A stretch of 64,000 nucleotides of DNA. Origin: Shouchella rhizosphaerae. Lineage in GTDB: Bacteria; Bacillota; Bacilli; Bacillales; Bacillaceae_D. The notes beneath the pieces are model-generated. The model was not told the origin of the DNA. It did not search any database and saw only the letters and a program-made list of their open reading frames with translations. The position numbers and the translations under genes were made by a program. The DNA lies in assembly GCF_900142675.1 (NCBI RefSeq), contig NZ_FRBS01000006.1:124001-188000 (forward strand), in the 5' to 3' direction. Positions 8,128-18,869 of this stretch are shown here, piece after piece (position 1 is the stretch's first letter; each line of letters opens with the position of its first letter).

Positions 8128-9420
8128 GTGAAAAACAAGCGGAGCACGGTTCTTTACTCAACATTGGCTCTGTTGGCGATGGCAGGTTGCCAAGTGGGAA
8201 CGGGAGGAGAAGACAACGGTTCTACCGCCAGCGGCGACAATGTTTTAAGGGTTGCTTGGTGGGGCGGGCAGGAGCGCCATACAATGACACTTGACGTGAT
8301 CGATTTGTTTGAAGAAAAATATCCTGACATATCGGTTGAGCCAGAGTACACGAGCTGGGACAACTACTGGGAACGGCTAACGACACAAGCAGCAGGAAGC
8401 AACTTGCCCGATGTCGTCCAATTGGATTACACGAAAATGAACGAGTACATTTCCAGAAATTTATTGAAAGATTTAGCACCTTTGATCGAGGACGGCTCGA
8501 TTGATTTGTCCAATGTGGATGATGTGTACCAAGATGTCAATACGATCGACGATGCCATATATGGAATTTCACTCGGCTCCAATGCCCTCGGCATGCTTTA
8601 CAATGCCGAACTGTTTGCCGAACATGGGATTGAGCTAGACGAAGGTTATACGTACGAAGATATGAAAGCATCGATGCTTGAATTAAAAAGCGCACTTGGC
8701 GATGGCTTTTATGGCTACGACTTTAACAATACTGAATTTGATTTGTTTTTCGCCTATGCAAGGCAGAATGGCGAAAATGTGTTTAATGAAACAGGCGACG
8801 GGCTTGGCTACTCTGATGAAACGCTCGTTTCTTATTTTCAATTTATCCAAGGGATGATCGAAGAGGAAGCAGCGCCGCCACATGAGTTAACGATGGAATA
8901 TATTCAAGGCGGGGATTCAACGATTGCAGACGGCACGACAAGCATGCTGCTAATTGCGAGTAACCAGATTATTGGGCAGCAGGCGTTAACGGAAGCAGAA
9001 TTAGATTTGAAACCGCTTCCTGAGATGGAGGGGGGAACGGAAGGCAATTGGATAAGGCCAAGCATGTCGTTCGCCATTAGCGAGCATACGAACCAGGAAG
9101 AACATGCGGCGCTGTTTATTGACTTTATAACAAATGATCCTGAGGCAAATGAAATTCTCCAAGCGGAGCGAGGCGTGCCGATTTCAGCCGAAATCCGTTC
9201 CCATCTTGAGGGGAAAGTTTCGCCAGAAGTCGAAAAAACGTTTGCGTACTTAGAATATGTCGCTGAGAACTCGGCGCCAGCCGATCCACTGCCCCCGCCT
9301 GGTGAAAGTGAAGTGCGTGCTGCCTTCTTGCGGGTTGTGGAGTCGTTAAAATACGGGCAAACCACACCGGAAGATGGAGCCGAACAGTTTCGCCAGCAAG
9401 CAGAATCGATCTTAAAGTAA
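8128..9420 (+). CDS. CUT1 sugar ABC transporter, substrate-binding lipoprotein
   Basis: A 430-residue extracellular binding protein anchored by lipid: the signal peptide ends in a LAMAGC lipobox. The mature part shows the family 1 binding-protein opening (LRVAWWGGQERH) and later conserved segments typical of the UgpB/MalE fold. The frame is open back to 8008, inside the lyase gene, but the GTG at 8128 has a perfect AAAGGAGG 7 bases upstream and directly yields the signal peptide. It sits 82 bases after the rhamnogalacturonan lyase and before two permease genes, so pectin-derived oligosaccharides are the likely ligand (inference). No terminator separates it from the lyase. Confidence 0.93.
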   Translation: MKNKRSTVLYSTLALLAMAGCQVGTGGEDNGSTASGDNVLRVAWWGGQERHTMTLDVIDLFEEKYPDISVEPEYTSWDNYWERLTTQAAGSNLPDVVQLDYTKMNEYISRNLLKDLAPLIEDGSIDLSNVDDVYQDVNTIDDAIYGISLGSNALGMLYNAELFAEHGIELDEGYTYEDMKASMLELKSALGDGFYGYDFNNTEFDLFFAYARQNGENVFNETGDGLGYSDETLVSYFQFIQGMIEEEAAPPHELTMEYIQGGDSTIADGTTSMLLIASNQIIGQQALTEAELDLKPLPEMEGGTEGNWIRPSMSFAISEHTNQEEHAALFIDFITNDPEANEILQAERGVPISAEIRSHLEGKVSPEVEKTFAYLEYVAENSAPADPLPPPGESEVRAAFLRVVESLKYGQTTPEDGAEQFRQQAESILK

Positions 9421-9441
9421 GCATCGGAACAGGAGGCCAAG

Positions 9442-10374
9442 ATGAGACCTACGCAAAGCACCGTTCAACCTTCTTTTAAAGGAAAACCAATGAAGTCGCT
9501 GCAAAACGATTTCGTTGCCTACTTGATCATTTCTCCGTGGCTAATTGGCTTTTTAGGATTAGTCATAGGGCCGATGCTAGCGTCCCTTTATTTTTCGTTT
9601 ACCAATTATGACATGCTTTCGCCTGCAGTTTGGACAGGGCTCGACAATTACAAAAACGTGTTGTTCAATGACCCGCGTTTTGTCCAGTCTTTAAAAGTCA
9701 CACTTATATTCGTGTTTGTCTCTACGCCTCTAAAACTGATTTTTGCCCTATTGCTGGCGCTGCTCTTTAATACAGGAAGAAAAGGGACAGGGCTGTTTAC
9801 GACGATTTATTACATTCCCTCCATTATTGGGGGGAGTGTAGCGATTGCCGTTGTGTGGCGCCAGCTATTTGGCCGCGAAGGCGCAATCAATACGCTATTT
9901 GCCTCCGTTGGCCTTGATGGCATCAACTGGCTCGGCGATCCTTCGTACGCGCTATCAATTTTAATTGTGCTTGTCGTTTGGCAATTTGGTTCACCGCTCA
10001 TTATTTTTTTGGCAGGGCTACGACAAATTCCCCAGGAGCTTTATGAAGCGGCAAGCGTTGATGGTGCGTCTACATTGACTCGTTTTTTTCGAATCACGTT
10101 GCCGATGTTGACGCCGGTCATTTTCTTTAATTTAATCATGCAAACCATTGGAGCGTTTATGACATTTACACAAGCGTTTTTAATTACAAATGGTGGGCCG
10201 ATGGATGCGACTAATTTTTACGCGGTCTATTTATATGAAACGGCATTTGAGCATTTACGGATGGGCTATGCGTCGGCAATGGCATGGATTTTGCTTGTCA
10301 TCATTGGCGTGATTACGCTTATTTTGTTTGCGACGTCCAAATATTGGGTGCATTATGAGGGGGGAAGCAAATGA
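9442..10374 (+). CDS. CUT1 sugar ABC transporter permease (UgpA/LacF type)
   Basis: A 310-residue inner-membrane permease with about six helices. The cytoplasmic EAA loop, which docks the ATPase, is seen as YEAASVDGASTLTRFF followed by RITLPML. It forms a heterodimer with the next gene product, which overlaps by 4 bases. The ATG follows GGAGG at a good distance. No ATPase gene is present in this operon. Confidence 0.94.
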   Translation: MRPTQSTVQPSFKGKPMKSLQNDFVAYLIISPWLIGFLGLVIGPMLASLYFSFTNYDMLSPAVWTGLDNYKNVLFNDPRFVQSLKVTLIFVFVSTPLKLIFALLLALLFNTGRKGTGLFTTIYYIPSIIGGSVAIAVVWRQLFGREGAINTLFASVGLDGINWLGDPSYALSILIVLVVWQFGSPLIIFLAGLRQIPQELYEAASVDGASTLTRFFRITLPMLTPVIFFNLIMQTIGAFMTFTQAFLITNGGPMDATNFYAVYLYETAFEHLRMGYASAMAWILLVIIGVITLILFATSKYWVHYEGGSK

Positions 10375-11213
10375 AGAAGCGAACCAAAACGGCGGATGCG
10401 ATTTATTATACGTTTGTCATTTTATTCGGTTTTGTCATGTTGTATCCAATCTTATGGATGGTGGCAAGTTCTTTAAAGCCGCAAACAGAGATCTTCGGCA
10501 ACGCCGCTTCATTATGGCCTGGCGAATTTATGTGGGGAAACTATGCAAAAGGCTGGGAAGGGTTTGGGCGGACTGGATTTGACGTCTATTTTTCTAACTC
10601 TATTTTTATTACGACCTTGTCTGTTATAGGTGCGATTCTGTCTTCGAGCATTGTCGCCTACGGCTTTGCACGCCTGCAGTTTCGCTTTAAAAAAATTTTA
10701 TTTGCGTGTTTGCTCGGCACAGTGATGTTGCCTGTGCAAATTACCTTAATACCTCAATACATCATGTTCCATAACATCGGCTGGGTCAATACGTTTTACC
10801 CGCTAATCGTTCCAGCTTTTTTAGGGGGCACGCCTTTTTTCATTTTTCTGCTCATCCAATTTATCCGCGGCATTCCACGAGAGCTAGATGAGGCAGCTAT
10901 CATTGACGGATGCTCGACGTTTGGGATTTTTTGGCGGATCATTCTGCCTTTAATTAAACCTGCGCTTGTGACGGTCGCCATTTTTGCCTTTATGTGGGCA
11001 TGGGATGACTTTCTCGCTCCGCTAATTTATTTAAATAGTGCTGACATTCAAACCGTCTCCCTAGGGCTCCGGAACTTTATGGATGCAGAAGGGGGCACGT
11101 CGTGGGGGCCGCTTTTGGCAATGTCGACTTTATCTCTATTGCCTCAGTTTATCATCTTCTTGTTTTTCCAAAAACATTTGGTAGAGGGCATTGCGACAAC
11201 GGGGCTTAAATAG
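10371..11213 (+). CDS. CUT1 sugar ABC transporter permease (MalG type)
   Basis: A 280-residue permease, second half of the heterodimeric channel. The EAA loop reads LDEAAIIDGCSTFGIFW then RIILPL. About six helices, normal length for MalG-like proteins. The start overlaps the stop of the preceding permease (ATGA), indicating coupled translation. A hairpin terminator follows the stop. The predicted cargo is the same as that of the binding protein at 8128. Confidence 0.94.
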   Translation: MKKRTKTADAIYYTFVILFGFVMLYPILWMVASSLKPQTEIFGNAASLWPGEFMWGNYAKGWEGFGRTGFDVYFSNSIFITTLSVIGAILSSSIVAYGFARLQFRFKKILFACLLGTVMLPVQITLIPQYIMFHNIGWVNTFYPLIVPAFLGGTPFFIFLLIQFIRGIPRELDEAAIIDGCSTFGIFWRIILPLIKPALVTVAIFAFMWAWDDFLAPLIYLNSADIQTVSLGLRNFMDAEGGTSWGPLLAMSTLSLLPQFIIFLFFQKHLVEGIATTGLK

Positions 11214-11240
11214 GGAAATGTTTGCTTGCATGTATACGAA

Positions 11241-11272
11241 CAAAGAATCCAGTACTGGGTTCTTTGTTTCGT
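11241..11272 (+). terminator. Hairpin terminator after the first importer
   Basis: CAAAGAA.CCAGT pairs with ACTGG.TTCTTTG as a near-perfect palindrome ending at 11266, followed by a T-rich tail (TTTCG). It separates the lyase-importer genes from abfA. Confidence 0.65.
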
Positions 11273-11289
11273 CTGTTTAAAATTTCGCG

Positions 11290-11318
11290 TTGACGGGTGG
11301 AAAAGGCGGGCGTATAAT
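11290..11318 (+). promoter_or_regulatory. Sigma-A promoter of abfA
   Basis: TTGACG and TATAAT are spaced by 17 bases, nearly the ideal sigma-A promoter. It lies about 75 bases before the abfA start codon, with a cre-like box in between. Confidence 0.75.
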
Positions 11319-11346
11319 TCACGTAAAGTAATATAAATGTTTTTGA

Positions 11347-12906
<1,560 letters not shown>

Positions 12907-12912
12907 GGCATA

Positions 12913-12943
12913 AGGCCGCTTGCGTGCAGCTAGGCGGCTTTCT
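12913..12943 (+). terminator. Hairpin after abfA
   Basis: AGGCCGC-type stem (12913-12919) pairs with GCGGCTT (12934-12940) including one G-T pair and is followed by a short TTTC tail. It is probably a leaky terminator or stabilising hairpin between abfA and the next importer. Confidence 0.45.
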
Positions 12944-12954
12944 AGACAATAAAT

Positions 12955-12970
12955 ATGAAAGCGTTTTCGG
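12955..12970 (+). promoter_or_regulatory. cre-like box before the second importer
   Basis: ATGAAAGCGTTTTCGG matches the cre consensus at 14 of 16 positions, missing the last two. It lies about 32 bases before the start codon of the binding-protein gene. Confidence 0.45.
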
Positions 12971-13002
12971 AATAATGCCGTTTTAGAAAGGAGCCGGTCA
13001 AT

Positions 13003-14268
13003 ATGAAGCATGTTTTTGGCAAGTTCGCTGTCTTAGCAAGCGCGGCACTCCTTCTTGGCGCCTGTGCCCAGACAACAGGAACAACTGGTGATGGCAGGAT
13101 GAAGCTCGATTATTGGGTGTTTTTTTCAGGCGGCGATTTGTCGTATATGGAAGCAATCGTCGATGACTATAACAATAGTCAAGATGAAGTGTACATTGAT
13201 ATGATTTTGCAAGATTGGGATGACTATTATACAAAAGTGGTCACAAGCGTAGCAGCCGATAGAGGGCCAGATGTTGCTGTCTCTCACGCGGCAACGCTTC
13301 CTCAACTTATGAATCAAGGGTTGTTAGAACCTGTTGAACCGATTATGGCAGAGACTGAATTTGATTTTGAGTTATTTCCAGACAACATCCGTGAAGCGGT
13401 TGAAGTGGAAGACGCTGCTTATGCAGTGCCAATCGACACACACCCGTTCATCCTTTACATTAACAACGACTTAGCGGAAGAAGCTGGGCTGTTGGATGAA
13501 GACGGCAGCCTTAAACTAGATGAGTCGCCTGAAGGCTTTAAAGCCTTTTTTCAACAAGCAAAAGAAGCGCTTCCTGATAAAACTCCGCTTTCCATTTCAA
13601 CGGGCGGGGTCGATGTGTACCGCTGGTGGTGGACGGTTTATTTTCAAATGGGAGGCACGCCGATTTTTTCCGATGACTTGCGGGAACCAGAAATTACGCT
13701 TGATCGGGAAATTGCGATCGAAGCAGCTACCTATATTCATAGCTTCTTCGGGGACGTGATCCCGATGCACATTGGCGATTTTTATGAAACGTTTCAGGCT
13801 GGAAATGCTGTCGGTTTAATGACAGGCGTGTGGGCGACTGGAATTTGGGAAGGGAGCGACATGAACTTTACCGCCGTCCCATTGCCTCAATCTTTTGAAG
13901 TCGAAGCCGCACAAGGAGACTCCCATACGTTGATCATCCCGATCAAAGAGGAGCAAACAGCAGAGAGACAACAAGCAATTGCCGAATTCATTGCTTATGT
14001 TAGCGATCGTGGCGCCGATTGGGCGAAAGCAGGCCATATCCCGGCTAGGACGGACGTTGTCGCTTCGCCGGCGTTCCAACAACAGCCTTTTCGCTCTGAA
14101 TATGCTGAAGTCGCATCAAAAGTCGTTTTTACCGATAAGACAATTTACCAAAACCCTGCTGAGACGGATATGGTGCGGGCGCTTGATGAAATTATGAGCA
14201 ATCGCCTGACCCCTGAAGAAGGCATTGATCAGATGATCGATGCATTACGTGTCACCACGCGCCAATAA
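13003..14268 (+). CDS. CUT1 sugar ABC transporter, substrate-binding lipoprotein
   Basis: A 421-residue lipid-anchored binding protein with signal peptide and LLLGAC lipobox. The mature region starts MKLDYWVFFSGGDLSYMEAIV, typical of family 1 solute-binding proteins. It is followed at short distance by two permease genes. Because it follows abfA and precedes the regulator pair and the ara operon, arabino-oligosaccharides are the best guess for its ligand, by analogy with B. subtilis AraN. It is not obviously closer to AraN than to other family members, so no symbol is given. ATG follows GAAAGGAG. Confidence 0.92.
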   Translation: MKHVFGKFAVLASAALLLGACAQTTGTTGDGRMKLDYWVFFSGGDLSYMEAIVDDYNNSQDEVYIDMILQDWDDYYTKVVTSVAADRGPDVAVSHAATLPQLMNQGLLEPVEPIMAETEFDFELFPDNIREAVEVEDAAYAVPIDTHPFILYINNDLAEEAGLLDEDGSLKLDESPEGFKAFFQQAKEALPDKTPLSISTGGVDVYRWWWTVYFQMGGTPIFSDDLREPEITLDREIAIEAATYIHSFFGDVIPMHIGDFYETFQAGNAVGLMTGVWATGIWEGSDMNFTAVPLPQSFEVEAAQGDSHTLIIPIKEEQTAERQQAIAEFIAYVSDRGADWAKAGHIPARTDVVASPAFQQQPFRSEYAEVASKVVFTDKTIYQNPAETDMVRALDEIMSNRLTPEEGIDQMIDALRVTTRQ

Positions 14269-14297
14269 TTCTGACTCATATGAAGGAGGGGAAATAA

Positions 14298-15179
14298 GTG
14301 AAAAAGTTGACATGGCGAGACGACTTGCGCCCTGTTCCATTTTTAATTGCTTTTTTTGTAGCATACGTACTGTTTACGGTTTACCCCATTTTTAAAGGAA
14401 TGCAAATGAGCCTTTTTAACTGGACATTAATTGAACAACAAGATTTTGTCGGGCTTGCCCATTACGCCAATGTACTGAAGGACCCTAATTTTTGGGAAGC
14501 ATTTGGCAACACGACATTGTTTGTTGTCTTGTCTACGCCGACAATGGTTATTCTAGCGTTGGTGCTTGCGCTAATGGCCAACTTAAATACGAAGCTTAAA
14601 ACGTTTTTTAGGGGATCTTTCTTTCTTCCAAGCATTTTAAGTGTATCGGTCATTTCGTTTGTCGCTATTTTTATGCTGCAGCCTTATACAGGGGTCGTCA
14701 ATAACATTTTACAAGCGTTTGGGCTAGATAAAGAGCCATTTTGGTTGGCGACACCATCTCTTGCCTGGGTCAGCATTATTGCTGTGACTCTTTGGTGGAC
14801 AGTCGGCTTTAATATGATTCTCTACTTGACGGCGTTGCAAGGGATCCCCGATGAGCTCTATGAAGCAGCCGAAGTCGACGGAGCGACAAGGCAACAAATG
14901 TTTTGGCGCATCACATTGCCGCAACTATTGCCGATTTCGAGATTGATTTTTCTCTTGCAAATCCTTGCTTCATTCAAAGTGTTTGCGCAAATATTGTTGA
15001 TAACGGATGGCGGTCCAGGAACGTCAACACGGCCGATCATTTTGTACATTTACGAAATGGGCTTTGAACGCTATGACCTTGGCTATGCAGCGGCTATGTC
15101 GTATTTGCTGTTTATGGTGCTCCTCGTCTTATCGGTCATTCAGCTCCGTTTAGGCGGCAAGGAGGGACGGCTTTTATGA
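14298..15179 (+). CDS. CUT1 sugar ABC transporter permease (UgpA/AraP type)
   Basis: A 293-residue membrane permease with about six helices. The EAA loop is YEAAEVDGATRQQMFW then RITLPQL. It pairs with the next gene product, with which it overlaps by 4 bases. Start follows GGAGGGG. Function mirrors AraP of the B. subtilis arabino-oligosaccharide importer, but identity is inferred only from context. Confidence 0.93.
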   Translation: MKKLTWRDDLRPVPFLIAFFVAYVLFTVYPIFKGMQMSLFNWTLIEQQDFVGLAHYANVLKDPNFWEAFGNTTLFVVLSTPTMVILALVLALMANLNTKLKTFFRGSFFLPSILSVSVISFVAIFMLQPYTGVVNNILQAFGLDKEPFWLATPSLAWVSIIAVTLWWTVGFNMILYLTALQGIPDELYEAAEVDGATRQQMFWRITLPQLLPISRLIFLLQILASFKVFAQILLITDGGPGTSTRPIILYIYEMGFERYDLGYAAAMSYLLFMVLLVLSVIQLRLGGKEGRLL

Positions 15180-16018
15180 GTCAAACGAGTCTTGAAAATA
15201 AACGCGATCCGTTTCGTCCTGTAAAAGTGGCTGTTGCTTTTATATCGGCGCTGTTGTTTTTATTTCCAATTATTTGGATGTTCTTTGTTTCCTTAAAACC
15301 AGAAGGGACGGCTGCTTCATCGCCGTTAGACTGGTTTGCCCCTCCGTATACAATTGGCAACTATGTCGACATTATCGTCGGCAGCGATGTGTTTTTATGG
15401 ATTTGGAACAGTTTTATTGTTGGGTTTCTGACAACCATACTCACGCTCCTTTTGACGTCTATGGCGGCATTTGCCTTCTCGAAAATGCGTTTTCGTTATC
15501 GCAAAGCGCTTTATTTGTTCTTTTTAGCCGGTTTGATGGTGCCAGGTGAAGCGATGATTATCCCGCTCTATGAAATTATTGGCTCAATGGGGCTGCTTGA
15601 CACGTATGCAGGGCTTATCTTGCCTGGGATTGCCGCCCCTTTAGGCGTCATCATATTAAAAAGCTTTTTTGACGGCGTGCCGAATGAATTAATTGAAAGC
15701 GCAAAACTTGATGGCTGCAATGATTTCCGTTTGTATTGGAACGTTGTGCTCCCTCTTGGCAAATCAGCAGTTGCTGCTGTCGGCATATTGACGTTTATAG
15801 GCTCATGGAACAATTTCCTATGGCCATTTCTAGCGATTATTTCCGAATCGCTCTATACATTGCCTGTTGGCATTCCGATGTTTAATTCTAATTATTCAGA
15901 GACGTACATTTTGCCGATGACTGTCAACGCGATTGCTTCAATCCCTGTCATTATTGCTTTTCTCGTGTTTGAGAAACAGATTGTCAAAGGCGTCAGCTTT
16001 TCAGGCATTAAGGGATAA
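15176..16018 (+). CDS. CUT1 sugar ABC transporter permease (MalG/AraQ type)
   Basis: A 280-residue permease of the MalG class. The EAA loop is seen as IESAKLDGCNDFRLYW then NVVLPL; Glu-Ser-Ala replaces the usual Glu-Ala-Ala. It ends with the common VKGVSFSGIKG terminus. Translation is coupled to the upstream permease, and the stop is directly followed by the YesL-type gene. Confidence 0.93.
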   Translation: MSQTSLENKRDPFRPVKVAVAFISALLFLFPIIWMFFVSLKPEGTAASSPLDWFAPPYTIGNYVDIIVGSDVFLWIWNSFIVGFLTTILTLLLTSMAAFAFSKMRFRYRKALYLFFLAGLMVPGEAMIIPLYEIIGSMGLLDTYAGLILPGIAAPLGVIILKSFFDGVPNELIESAKLDGCNDFRLYWNVVLPLGKSAVAAVGILTFIGSWNNFLWPFLAIISESLYTLPVGIPMFNSNYSETYILPMTVNAIASIPVIIAFLVFEKQIVKGVSFSGIKG

Positions 16019-16059
16019 TGGCTCGCAGCCATAAGACTTATAAAAAGGGGGATGGGCTA

Positions 16060-16689
16060 ATGGATGAAAGTGGCCTTCGCGGTTATGCACTCCGTCTTTG
16101 TGATTGGTTGGTACGTTTAGCGGCTTTAAACGGCTTATGGCTTGTGTTCTCCTTGTTAGGAGGAGTGATTGTCGGTTTTTTTCCCGCAATGTACGCGATG
16201 TTTGCGGTTATGAAAAGATGGTGTTTGAAAGAGGGCGATGTTCCGCTAGTAAGGACATTTTTTCAAGAATGGAAAGGCGCGTTTTGGCGGGCGAACATTG
16301 TTGGTTTTACTGTTGCCCTTGTAGGCGCCATACTGGTGGTTGACTATTTAATTGTCTTCAATCTCGATTTTCCAGGAGCGGCAGCGGCTGCAGTGTTGTT
16401 GATGCTCTGTTTGTTCGTATATGGGTTAGGCGCCTTGTTTATTGGCCCGGCATTAGTCGTATTTGACGGGGCGCTCATCCCATTTTTAAAGAATGTTGCC
16501 CTCTTGGCGATTGCTTCGATACGGTATGCAGTGTTCATGTCGGTCTTCCTCTGTCTAGCTGCTTTATTGTTCGTGTTGGTGCCTCCTGCTGGATTTTGTT
16601 TTGCTGGAAGCTTATTCGCTTGGATTACCACCCATTTTAGCCTAAAAGCATTTCAGCGGGCGAGGCTGTTGCCTCATCCAGCTCGATGA
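16060..16689 (+). CDS. YesL-family (DUF624) membrane protein
   Basis: About 209 residues with four to five hydrophobic helices. The opening (LRLCDWLVRLAALNGLWLVFSLLGG) and the FFPAMYAMFAV segment are typical of YesL/DUF624 proteins, which are commonly coded next to CUT1 importers for pectin or xylan oligomers in Bacillus. Their role is not established; an accessory function for the importer or a polysaccharide-lyase system is usually assumed. The frame is open from 16018, but the ATG at 16060 has a GGGGGATGGG site upstream and fits the family start. It closes the operon of the second importer. Confidence 0.82.
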   Translation: MDESGLRGYALRLCDWLVRLAALNGLWLVFSLLGGVIVGFFPAMYAMFAVMKRWCLKEGDVPLVRTFFQEWKGAFWRANIVGFTVALVGAILVVDYLIVFNLDFPGAAAAAVLLMLCLFVYGLGALFIGPALVVFDGALIPFLKNVALLAIASIRYAVFMSVFLCLAALLFVLVPPAGFCFAGSLFAWITTHFSLKAFQRARLLPHPAR

Positions 16690-16865
16690 TCGGTTCGTTT
16701 TCAGTCTAGCAGGGCTTATACAAGGCAAGTGTGGCATCTTCACGGACTTGTAGGTAGAAAGCGAGTTCATTATACTGGTGAGAGAGTTGGTTTCTCCTGC
16801 TTAAAGGCCGTTTCTTAAATGGAGGAATTCGGTTCGAGTATGAACGGAAAAAAATAGGTGGCGCG

Positions 16866-17777
16866 ATGGAACTAGATTTAGACTTAACAAAACAGTCTTT
16901 GCCGGTTTATGAAGCATTGGCAAGCCGGATTCGTTTAAATGTCCTACAGTTGTTGGCGGAGCGGTCTATGAACATTAAGGAACTGGCCGAGTCGCAGCAA
17001 GTAAGTAGCGCGATTATGACAAAACATGTGCAGAAATTAGAAAAGGCCGGGCTCATCGACACGACGCATGTAAGGGGCAAGGCAGGCGTGCAAAAAATGT
17101 GTTCGCTCCGAGTAAGACACGCCCAGATCGCTTTTCCTAATAAGGAAAACGGCCCGACTCGCGCTTTTCATGAGAGCCATGTGTCTGTTGGCCATTTCAC
17201 TGACTTTTATGTAGAACCTACATGTGGCTTGGCCACGCCAGAAACAATTGTAGGCGAATTTGATGAGCCTCGTTATTTTCTTGACCCGATGCGTGTGAAC
17301 GCGAGAATCCTTTGGTTTTATAAAGGGTTTGTTGAGTATAAACTTTCCAATTTTATTCATGGGGGCGAAACGCCAAAGGAATTGGAGATTTCAATGGAAT
17401 TATCATCAGAAGCCCCTTTTACAAACGACAATTGGCCCTCTGATGTGTCGTTTACCTTTAACGGAGTAAGCCTTGGCTATTGGCGCAGCCCCGGTGATTT
17501 TGGCGATCAAAAAGGGAAGTACACACCTGCTTGGTGGCCACGGGGCATCAACCAATATGGCCTTCTTAAAGTCATTCGGATTACAGAAGCTGGTACGTTT
17601 ATTGACGGCAAGCAGCTATCAGACGTTAAATTGGCTGATGTCTCAATAAGGGAAAAAGTATGGACATTCCGGGTAGCTGTAGGCGAAGAAGGCGTCCATA
17701 TTGGCGGCGTGACACTGTTTGGCTCTTCGTTTGGCAATTATGACCAGGATATTGTTTTTCGCTTGTATTACGAATGA
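16866..17777 (+). CDS. ArsR-like winged-helix regulator with a large C-terminal domain
   Basis: A 303-residue protein. Residues about 10-80 form an ArsR-type winged helix (ALASRIRLNVLQLLAERSMN, then IKELAESQQVSSAIMTKHVQ, then EKAGLI). ArsR proteins are usually about 100 residues; here some 200 further residues follow, rich in aromatic and acidic residues (for example PSDVSFTFNGVSLGYWRSPGDFGD), with a beta-rich look that could be a sugar-binding effector domain. No metal-binding cysteine motif of classical ArsR sensors is evident. It sits just upstream of an AraC regulator and the ara operon, so it is a candidate local arabinose regulator, since no AraR is coded in this window. ATG follows AGGTGG. 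Confidence 0.75.
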   Translation: MELDLDLTKQSLPVYEALASRIRLNVLQLLAERSMNIKELAESQQVSSAIMTKHVQKLEKAGLIDTTHVRGKAGVQKMCSLRVRHAQIAFPNKENGPTRAFHESHVSVGHFTDFYVEPTCGLATPETIVGEFDEPRYFLDPMRVNARILWFYKGFVEYKLSNFIHGGETPKELEISMELSSEAPFTNDNWPSDVSFTFNGVSLGYWRSPGDFGDQKGKYTPAWWPRGINQYGLLKVIRITEAGTFIDGKQLSDVKLADVSIREKVWTFRVAVGEEGVHIGGVTLFGSSFGNYDQDIVFRLYYE

Positions 17778-17784
17778 GACCGAA

Positions 17785-17809
17785 TGTGTAGGGGAGTGTC
17801 CCCTACACA
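17785..17809 (+). other. Perfect intercistronic hairpin between two regulators
   Basis: TGTGTAGGGGA and TCCCCTACACA form an 11-base-pair stem with a three-base loop. There is no T-run, and the AAAGGAG site of the next gene begins a few bases later. It could be a leaky terminator, an mRNA processing or stability element, or an operator. Confidence 0.55.
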
Positions 17810-17827
17810 GGCAAAGGAGAAATACGA

Positions 17828-18724
17828 ATGAGTGTATTTGACCCTAAGTTGCAAAAGGAACCTTACTACCCTGTCGTAAAGTTTTATTATTACAAAGAAT
17901 GGCGCCAGTTTGAAATGAAATTCCATTCACATGAAGCAGCTGAATGCATGCATGTTCTCTCAGGCAGCTGCAAAGTTGAAACCGATGAAGGGAGCTACCA
18001 GTTAAAAAAAGGACAAATTATTTTCTTGGATGCCGGTACACGGCACCGCTTAATCGTTAGCGAACGTTGCCGGATGTTTAATGTTGAGTTTTCCTTTGAG
18101 CAAGGCTGCACGGCATTTCCGCCTTTTTATAAATTATGCAAAGAGAACCGAGCATTAGGGAACATGGTTAACAAGCAAGCATCGCAGTTGCTTTTGCATG
18201 ACACCGACGATACGTACCAATGTTTACGAAGATTAATTTTAGAAGTGGACAAAAAAAGCGAACAAACTGATTTTATGGTTCAGCTGCTTTTAAGCGAATA
18301 TTTAATTCGGATAGCAGAATTGGCTGAAGCGAAAGTGGCCGAGCCGGACCAGCAGGCTTATGTGAAACGGGCCCTCGCTTACATCCACCAAAATTATGAC
18401 CGCGAAGTGAGCGTCGCTGATATTGCCAATTCTGTCCATTTGCATCCTGGGTATTTGCAGCGTGTATTTAAAGCGTTCACCGGCAAGTCGATTCATGAAT
18501 TCCTCATTTCTTATCGAATCAATAAGGCAAAAGCGATGCTAAAGCAGACGGATATTAGCATTACGGACATCCCCCATTATATCGGTATGAACTCCCAGCA
18601 ATACTTCAGCACGACCTTTAAAAAACATGTAAAGTGCACACCAAGCGAGTACCGTAAAAGGCATCAATATAATGACAATTTAAGAAGAAAAAGTGAGGAT
18701 ATTATACAATCGGCAGAAGCATAA
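17828..18724 (+). CDS. AraC-family transcriptional regulator with cupin sensor domain
   Basis: A 298-residue regulator. The N-terminal cupin (about 15-110) contains HSHEAAECMHVLSGSCKVET and FLDAGTRHRL and probably binds a sugar. The C-terminal double helix-turn-helix (about 190-290) contains SVADIANSVHLHPGYLQRVFK and a second motif ending CTPSEYRKRH. It is cytoplasmic, with no membrane segments. It lies 50 bases after the ArsR-like gene and about 145 bases before araL, so the ara operon and the neighbouring importers are likely targets. ATG follows AAAGGAG. Confidence 0.93.
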   Translation: MSVFDPKLQKEPYYPVVKFYYYKEWRQFEMKFHSHEAAECMHVLSGSCKVETDEGSYQLKKGQIIFLDAGTRHRLIVSERCRMFNVEFSFEQGCTAFPPFYKLCKENRALGNMVNKQASQLLLHDTDDTYQCLRRLILEVDKKSEQTDFMVQLLLSEYLIRIAELAEAKVAEPDQQAYVKRALAYIHQNYDREVSVADIANSVHLHPGYLQRVFKAFTGKSIHEFLISYRINKAKAMLKQTDISITDIPHYIGMNSQQYFSTTFKKHVKCTPSEYRKRHQYNDNLRRKSEDIIQSAEA

Positions 18725-18733
18725 GTGACTTTA

Positions 18734-18749
18734 TTGGAAGCGCTTTAAT
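18734..18749 (+). promoter_or_regulatory. cre-like CcpA box upstream of araL
   Basis: TTGGAAGCGCTTTAAT matches the cre consensus at 15 of 16 positions and begins ten bases after the AraC regulator stop. It would place the araLMDBA operon under carbon catabolite repression. A clear promoter for the operon was not recognised nearby. Confidence 0.55.
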
Positions 18750-18869
18750 TATGGGCCACGTTAAGATTAAATCAATATTTGCCGACAACCACAGGTTTTA
18801 GAATGCTGAGGTAAGGGAGGCGAAGTAATAAAAATAGATAAAGGAAAAAGGCGAAGGTGAGGATTTCAT

